Origin: Candidatus Nanohaloarchaea archaeon
GTDB lineage: Archaea > Nanohalarchaeota > Nanosalinia > Nanosalinales > Nanosalinaceae
Assembly (NCBI GenBank): GCA_014297435.1
Contig: JACOQA010000005.1
Location: 1-62,909, forward strand
DNA: 62,909 nt
Direction: 5' to 3'
The notes beneath the pieces are model-generated. The model ran no database searches, was not told where the DNA came from, and worked only from the letters and a program-made list of their open reading frames with translations. The first letter of the stretch is position 1; each line of letters opens with the position of its first letter. This document shows positions 59,151 through 62,909 of this stretch, one piece after another. A program made the translations under genes and the position numbers.

Positions 59151-59528
59151 CTATCTTTGCTCGTCCTCAATATTCTCGATATGTGGTTCGACCAGGTACG
59201 TGTTCGCCTTCTTTTTCTTCTTCACAAGACTTCTAGAATGAAGCTCGTTTACAGCATTAGAAACAGTGGCTTTAGAAACATTCAGCTTAGAAGGAAGATC
59301 GCTTTGAAGCTCAGGCTCATCTAAAACGGTTTCAAGAGTTTCCTCGGCTCTTCTTGAAAGCCCTATATTATCGATCTTGAGATCGGGTCCTTCTTCCAGC
59401 GTTTCCTGACCGATCTTCAACTTCAATTTCCTAATATACCATCCTGAGACGCCTAGCAAGGCCAGAGATGCACCTAGGAACATGTAGATTAGTGGTGCTA
59501 TCTGTGCCTCAGGAAACGGTGCGACCAT
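59151..59528 (-). CDS. Membrane-anchored winged-helix regulator
   Basis: 125 residues. One N-terminal membrane helix (IYMFLGASLALLGVSGWYI) and a C-terminal winged helix with SKLNVSKATVSNAVNELHSR as recognition helix region and KKKKKANTYLVEP as wing. The layout resembles haloarchaeal membrane-bound MarR/IclR-like proteins encoded beside DUF5667 genes, as here. It may sense envelope state. Confidence 0.75.
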   Translation of the reverse strand: MVAPFPEAQIAPLIYMFLGASLALLGVSGWYIRKLKLKIGQETLEEGPDLKIDNIGLSRRAEETLETVLDEPELQSDLPSKLNVSKATVSNAVNELHSRSLVKKKKKANTYLVEPHIENIEDEQR

Positions 59529-59561
59529 ATTACAATTCTTTTAGAAAAAGAGAATTAAGAG

Positions 59562-60479
59562 TTAAGGGAGCCTGAGTTCTGAACCCGTGGAAGAACCCGA
59601 ATCCTCCTGTTTAGAGGTTTTGGAACTTTCTTTCAACTGCTTCAACTCGTTTGTAAGTTTCTCAGCTTTTTTCTTTACTTCTTCAGCTTCTTTACTTAGG
59701 TTCTCAGTTTCTGAGGTCTTGTTTTCCATCCTTTCAACAGCTTTCTTCGTCCTGTTCAACAGTCTCTCGGTTTTATTCGCTTTCTCATGAACAATACTTT
59801 TCGACTTGTTAACCGGTCGTCCTGAGATGTTTTTCGCTGTTTCAACCGCTTTCCCTGTCCTGTTCGCCAGTCTTTCCGATTTGTTTTCTAACTTTCCTGC
59901 GGCTTTCTCCGACTTTTCCCTGATCTTTTCTGTCAGGTTTTCAATCTTCTCTGCCGGCTTACCGGGGTTTTCAGGCCTTCCTATATCGTTCCTAGGTCCT
60001 TTCGCAACCTTATTGGCTCTGTTCAAACTGTTCTCTATGGCGTTTCTCAAGCCTTTTTTCGACTGTTCCGGAGCATTTTGCTCGACTCTCTGCAGTACTT
60101 CTACCTGTTTCCGCGTAACATTATCCAGTTTAGAGGATAGCTCTGTCGAGTTAGCTTTCTCCGCGGCATCCATCGACTTATTCAGACCTTGGCTGTACTG
60201 CTCCATCAAGTCTTCTGCTTTCTGTGTTCTGTTCTGTTCTATCAGTTTTTTGGCTTCTGCTAGTCTCTCCTCAGCGTGGTTCGTCCTAATCTTGGCTTCG
60301 AGCTCGGAACTTCCGACAACAGGAAGTGATGCGACCGTTAACTCAAGTGATTCAGAGAAACGGTCGAAGCTGTAGAAAAGATCTCCTGGTGTGGAACCTG
60401 GATCCATTATTGTGGACTGCGCTGCAGCTCCTCCTACCATTACAAGCAGCGAAAATCCGATTATCAAACTTTTCTTCAT
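59562..60479 (-). CDS. Secreted DUF5667-like coiled-coil protein
   Basis: 305 residues. Signal peptide (LIIGFSLLVMVGGAAAQ), then the DUF5667 signature DPGSTPGDLFYSFDRFSESL with the following helices RTNHAEERLAEAKKLIEQNR, and a long helical tail with imperfect K-[TS]-x-x-[LN]-x-N-[RK]-T repeats. In other archaea and bacteria the family is an extracytoplasmic partner of signalling proteins. Probably one operon with the membrane wHTH gene, 33 bp apart. Confidence 0.75.
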   Translation of the reverse strand: MKKSLIIGFSLLVMVGGAAAQSTIMDPGSTPGDLFYSFDRFSESLELTVASLPVVGSSELEAKIRTNHAEERLAEAKKLIEQNRTQKAEDLMEQYSQGLNKSMDAAEKANSTELSSKLDNVTRKQVEVLQRVEQNAPEQSKKGLRNAIENSLNRANKVAKGPRNDIGRPENPGKPAEKIENLTEKIREKSEKAAGKLENKSERLANRTGKAVETAKNISGRPVNKSKSIVHEKANKTERLLNRTKKAVERMENKTSETENLSKEAEEVKKKAEKLTNELKQLKESSKTSKQEDSGSSTGSELRLP

Positions 60480-60526
60480 TATTTTTCACCTCAAAGATTC
60501 TTTCTCCAAATTTAAATCACTGGTTT

Positions 60527-60700
60527 TTAGACCCGGATTGCCCGGGTCGACTTGCTTTTGTGCGTGTAACTAGGGTTGTCACAGCACTCAGCATTCCTCT
60601 CGATCATGCTGGCTGTACCTTTCAAGCCGTGCCTGGTCTTAAGCACAGCCATTCTCTGCTTCTCACCGCATTTACGGCAGACAAACTCTGTCTTATTCAC
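60527..60700 (-). CDS. Small zinc-ribbon protein, paralogue of the gene at 4132
   Basis: 57 residues from a GTG at 60700, 6 bp after the stop of the secreted coiled-coil gene, with GAGGTGA as ribosome site. FVCRKCGEKQRMAVLKTRHG, then MIERNAECCDNPSY. The end of the gene contains a GACCCGG/CCGGGTC inverted repeat running into the stop codon, which could also end transcription. Function unknown. Confidence 0.65.
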   Translation of the reverse strand: MNKTEFVCRKCGEKQRMAVLKTRHGLKGTASMIERNAECCDNPSYTHKSKSTRAIRV

Positions 60701-60706
60701 TTTATG

Positions 60707-61513
60707 TCACCTCAGTTCTACTTCAGCCGAAACATCCGACTTGGAGCTAACCGAATCTTCTCCCACTTCGGCGTTAAGCGAAGTCTCTGCGTTTACCTCA
60801 GCTTTTGAACCATTACTATCTTCGGAACTTTCTGACTCGGTTTCTGCTTCAAGCCTGAACTTGAGCTCTGTTTCTGAATCATTTTTCTCAACTTCTACTT
60901 CGAACTCTTCAGACTCGGGAACTGTAACTTTGATCTGTCCTTCTGCATCCGTCTTGCCTACTACCTCTCCGTTGACCTTGACCTCTGCATTTTCGACAGC
61001 GGTGCCGTTTCTCTCAACTATTACTGAAACGTTCTGGTTTGCTGAGACATTACCTTCAACTCTTGCCTCAATCTCTGCCTGTACTTCGGTTTCTTCACTG
61101 TCTCCTACAAAGATGTTCTTCACAAAGTCGACGATAGTCTCTCCATCCTTCTTTACTTCATGCTTAACTGTCTTAGTTCCGTTTTCTACGTCTACGGAAT
61201 GATTAACTTGGGCTCCTGCTGAAGCCTTTGCGGACTTACCTTTCTCCGCCTTATCTCTGTTCGAAGGTCCGACCTCTACGTCTGCGTTAGCCTTCGCATC
61301 AACTTTCTTCTCTACGGAGGTAAGTCTCTGCTCTATCTGTGCGAGCCTGTCACTTATCGAGTTCAACTGGCTCATGATCGAACCGAATACTCCTGTGTTG
61401 GCGGAAGCCTTTGCCTCCATCTGTGCGTCTGTACTTGTTTGTTGTGCGGCTGCGGGCGCTGTAAAACCAACCAGCATCAGTGCCGCGACCAGTAGTGTTG
61501 TGTGTCGTTTCAT
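60707..61513 (-). CDS. Secreted acidic coiled-coil protein
   Basis: 268 residues. Signal peptide (LLVAALMLVGFTAPAAAQ), a coiled coil (IMSQLNSISDRLAQIEQRLT), and a beta-sandwich domain of the Ig/carboxypeptidase-regulatory type (GTAVENAEVKVNGEVVGKTD). The tail is rich in A, S, E and K with repeated E-A-x-x-x-x-x-A-x-x-E. No membrane anchor is visible. Likely an envelope-associated structural protein. Followed by the zinc-ribbon gene in the same operon. Confidence 0.7.
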   Translation of the reverse strand: MKRHTTLLVAALMLVGFTAPAAAQQTSTDAQMEAKASANTGVFGSIMSQLNSISDRLAQIEQRLTSVEKKVDAKANADVEVGPSNRDKAEKGKSAKASAGAQVNHSVDVENGTKTVKHEVKKDGETIVDFVKNIFVGDSEETEVQAEIEARVEGNVSANQNVSVIVERNGTAVENAEVKVNGEVVGKTDAEGQIKVTVPESEEFEVEVEKNDSETELKFRLEAETESESSEDSNGSKAEVNAETSLNAEVGEDSVSSKSDVSAEVELR

Positions 61514-61750
61514 TTTCGAGTCACCGAGAGAGAAAAAGGCTGAGAAGCCTTAAATGGCGTTTCCAGAAACGAACGTTTAATTCCGTTAAATATGCGTTCA
61601 ATAGGGTTTAACAAGAGGGAATAGGTGTTCAGTTTTGTTTAAAGGGCACACGAATAAAGATAGAAGTTGTTTTTTGGTTAGGGCTTTCGGCGTGGTGGGG
61701 CGGCAATCTCAACAACTAATAAAAAAGTTTGTTTATAATCTAATCCTAGA

Positions 61751-62440
61751 ATGGGACAACTCTACTATAATGTATCGCCGGGGGATGTTCAAAGACTTTG
61801 TTCTCTAGTTTCTAGAGGCTACGATAAACAGTCGGAGATAACTAGCGATGGGCACTTTAGATCATCTGAACTTTCAAAGGCTGTAGGTATAGCTAGAGTA
61901 TTCGGTTTAATTAACAATGGAAGCACACCCTTAGAGTTAACAACAAGAGGTAAAGAAATACTAAAATCCGACTCTAGAAATGACGCTTATAGGAAGGGTA
62001 TAGAGGATGATGATCTTTACTCTAAGATAATTGATGAAGTAATTGACGTAGCTTCAAAGGGTAATGGTGCTGTTCCCAAGTCGAGAATTGCTACTATACT
62101 GGAAAAATACTCTGATCAAGATCTTAGCTCTAATTCTCTTGGTTATGCTGCAAGAGATGCGATGAAGTTTTTTGAGGCAGCAGGTTATGGAGAGTACAGG
62201 CGTGTGCCAGGTAAGAAGAGTAGCTTTGAGGTTTACAGTGACCTAATGGAGGATAGGGACGATCAAGCAGAAGTTGAGAATGCGCCTATTGAAAATGCAG
62301 TTATACAGCTGAGGGGTGATGCTCGTATAGACGTCGATAGGAAGGAAGATAAAACGACTATAGAAATACCGAGATCAGATTTCGATATATCAGAGCTGTC
62401 AAAGGTAGTTAGTAAAATAGAAAAGACGGCAGAGGATTGA
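61751..62440 (+). CDS. Hypothetical protein with wHTH-like N-terminal region
   Basis: 229 residues. Residues 35-70 (SSELSKAVGIARVFGLINNG followed by LELTTRGKEIL) look like a winged helix, and a second helical domain (SNSLGYAARDAMKFFEAAGY) follows. The C-terminus is acidic and alternates strands with charged residues. A transcription-factor or defence-associated sensor role is possible. The composition is less acidic than the neighbours. Located just downstream of the 23S rRNA end, transcribed toward it. Confidence 0.6.
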   Translation: MGQLYYNVSPGDVQRLCSLVSRGYDKQSEITSDGHFRSSELSKAVGIARVFGLINNGSTPLELTTRGKEILKSDSRNDAYRKGIEDDDLYSKIIDEVIDVASKGNGAVPKSRIATILEKYSDQDLSSNSLGYAARDAMKFFEAAGYGEYRRVPGKKSSFEVYSDLMEDRDDQAEVENAPIENAVIQLRGDARIDVDRKEDKTTIEIPRSDFDISELSKVVSKIEKTAED

Positions 62441-62460
62441 AGAAATCCAAGAAGGGTATT

Positions 62461-62526
62461 GGGGGCGAAAAGGACGGGCGGAGTCTTGAACCTGCGGGAC
62501 CGCCTGCGTCGTCTACGGCCGCCCCC
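62461..62526. other. GC-rich 66-nt structured segment
   Basis: The ends GGGGGCG (62461-62467) and CGCCCCC (62520-62526) pair over 7 bp. Inside are GGCGG/CCGCC complements and a GGTTCAAGACTCC sequence on the minus strand. It stands out in an AT-rich gap. It is not a recognisable tRNA or 5S rRNA; candidate small RNA or rRNA terminator. Confidence 0.35.
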
Positions 62527-62699
62527 GCTCTTCTTTACTACGTATTTAACAAGAATTTTTAAAAGTCTTAGCTTCTCTCTGTCGGTTTTTAGAAAAATTA
62601 AGTTGAGAAGTTCATATTCTTTTTCGGTTCGACACACTGTTCAACCGGTTCCAACACTCAAGCACTAATGTTAGAGCTCAAGCTGGTGGCAACCAATTG

Positions 62700-62909
62700 A
62701 TTGGTTGGAACCCACGATTAGTAGTGGTCGGCTGAAAGTCTCGTTGCCTTGACTCGTACACCGCCACTCTATCAAACCCGTCTTCTACGGGAGTGGAAAC
62801 GGTCTCTTTTAGAGGGAGCTTTCAAGCTTAGATGCTTTCAGCTCTTACGCTCGTGAGGCGTGGCTACTCGGCACCGCCCTTCCGGACGACCGATACACCA
62901 GAGGCCTCA
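62700..62909 (-). rRNA. 23S ribosomal RNA, 3' end (partial)
   Basis: On the minus strand the sequence contains the universal AAGAGCTGAAAGCATCTAAG region, CGGTGCCGAGTAGCCACGCC and the closing ACTACTAATCGTGGGTTCC. It runs out of the window at 62909. The 3' end is placed near 62700 at the AACCAAT-TG-ATTGGTT palindrome (62691-62706), which may belong to the processing stem. No 5S rRNA follows within the window. Confidence 0.9.

Noticed and set aside
62461-62526. tRNA-Leu on the minus strand
   Set aside because: Acceptor-like arms and a CAA-like loop can be drawn, but anticodon and T stems do not pair.

Overview
The window is archaeal. It carries an archaeal informational gene set (NMD3, aIF1A, RIO1, a Dim2-like KH protein, both topoisomerase VI subunits, deoxyhypusine synthase, Sec61 beta, RNase P RNA), a tRNA-Asn with a bulge-helix-bulge intron, leaderless TATA promoters and type IV pilus/archaellum-type motors. 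The proteins are strongly acidic and the DNA is moderately AT-rich. This suggests a small-genome salt-in archaeon, most likely a Nanohaloarchaeota-type DPANN lineage. The lineage call is inference and was not computed.

Layout. 1-4.0 kb: the end of a LamG-type surface gene, then a 3.9-kb integrated element (minimal tyrosine recombinase, SF3 helicase, small DNA-binding proteins, a divergent wHTH regulator) flanked by a 12-bp direct repeat. 4.1-14.9 kb: housekeeping genes, with a plus-strand run from NMD3 through topoisomerase VI to a bacterial-type AspRS, then tRNA-Asn. 15-17.6 kb: an accessory patch with an AAA/DUF4143 ATPase, toxin-antitoxin-like fragments and hairpins. 17.6-22.2 kb: two large secreted surface proteins on the minus strand. 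22.5-30.1 kb: enzymes, plus a three-gene cassette of degenerate RadA-like protein, coiled-coil protein and PolB2-like polymerase. A nonsense-interrupted aldo/keto reductase and deoxyhypusine synthase follow. 30.1-31.5 kb: a TnpB remnant, a broken membrane gene and tRNA-Phe.

31.5-49.9 kb is the most distinctive part. It contains two related multigene cassettes of Sec-exported, Tat-exported, signal-less and glycine-rich proteins, plus two further copies of the same exported N-terminal module. Several members end in tail-fibre-like motifs. Interleaved are an acyl-CoA synthetase and a carbamoyltransferase/SGNH/DUF5989 group of the kind linked to envelope glycoconjugates. The last module copy lies between two divergent pilins and a complete type IV pilus motor operon (ATPase, KaiC-like ATPase, two membrane platform proteins) at 49.9-54.7 kb. 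I read the whole block as a cell-surface or cell-contact locus; that function is inference.

54.7-62.9 kb: ArgRS, an ACT-domain protein, an arginase-family enzyme, tRNA-Arg, Sec61 beta, RNase P RNA, a group of secreted and membrane-anchored regulatory proteins, a wHTH-like protein, and the 3' end of 23S rRNA on the minus strand running out of the window.
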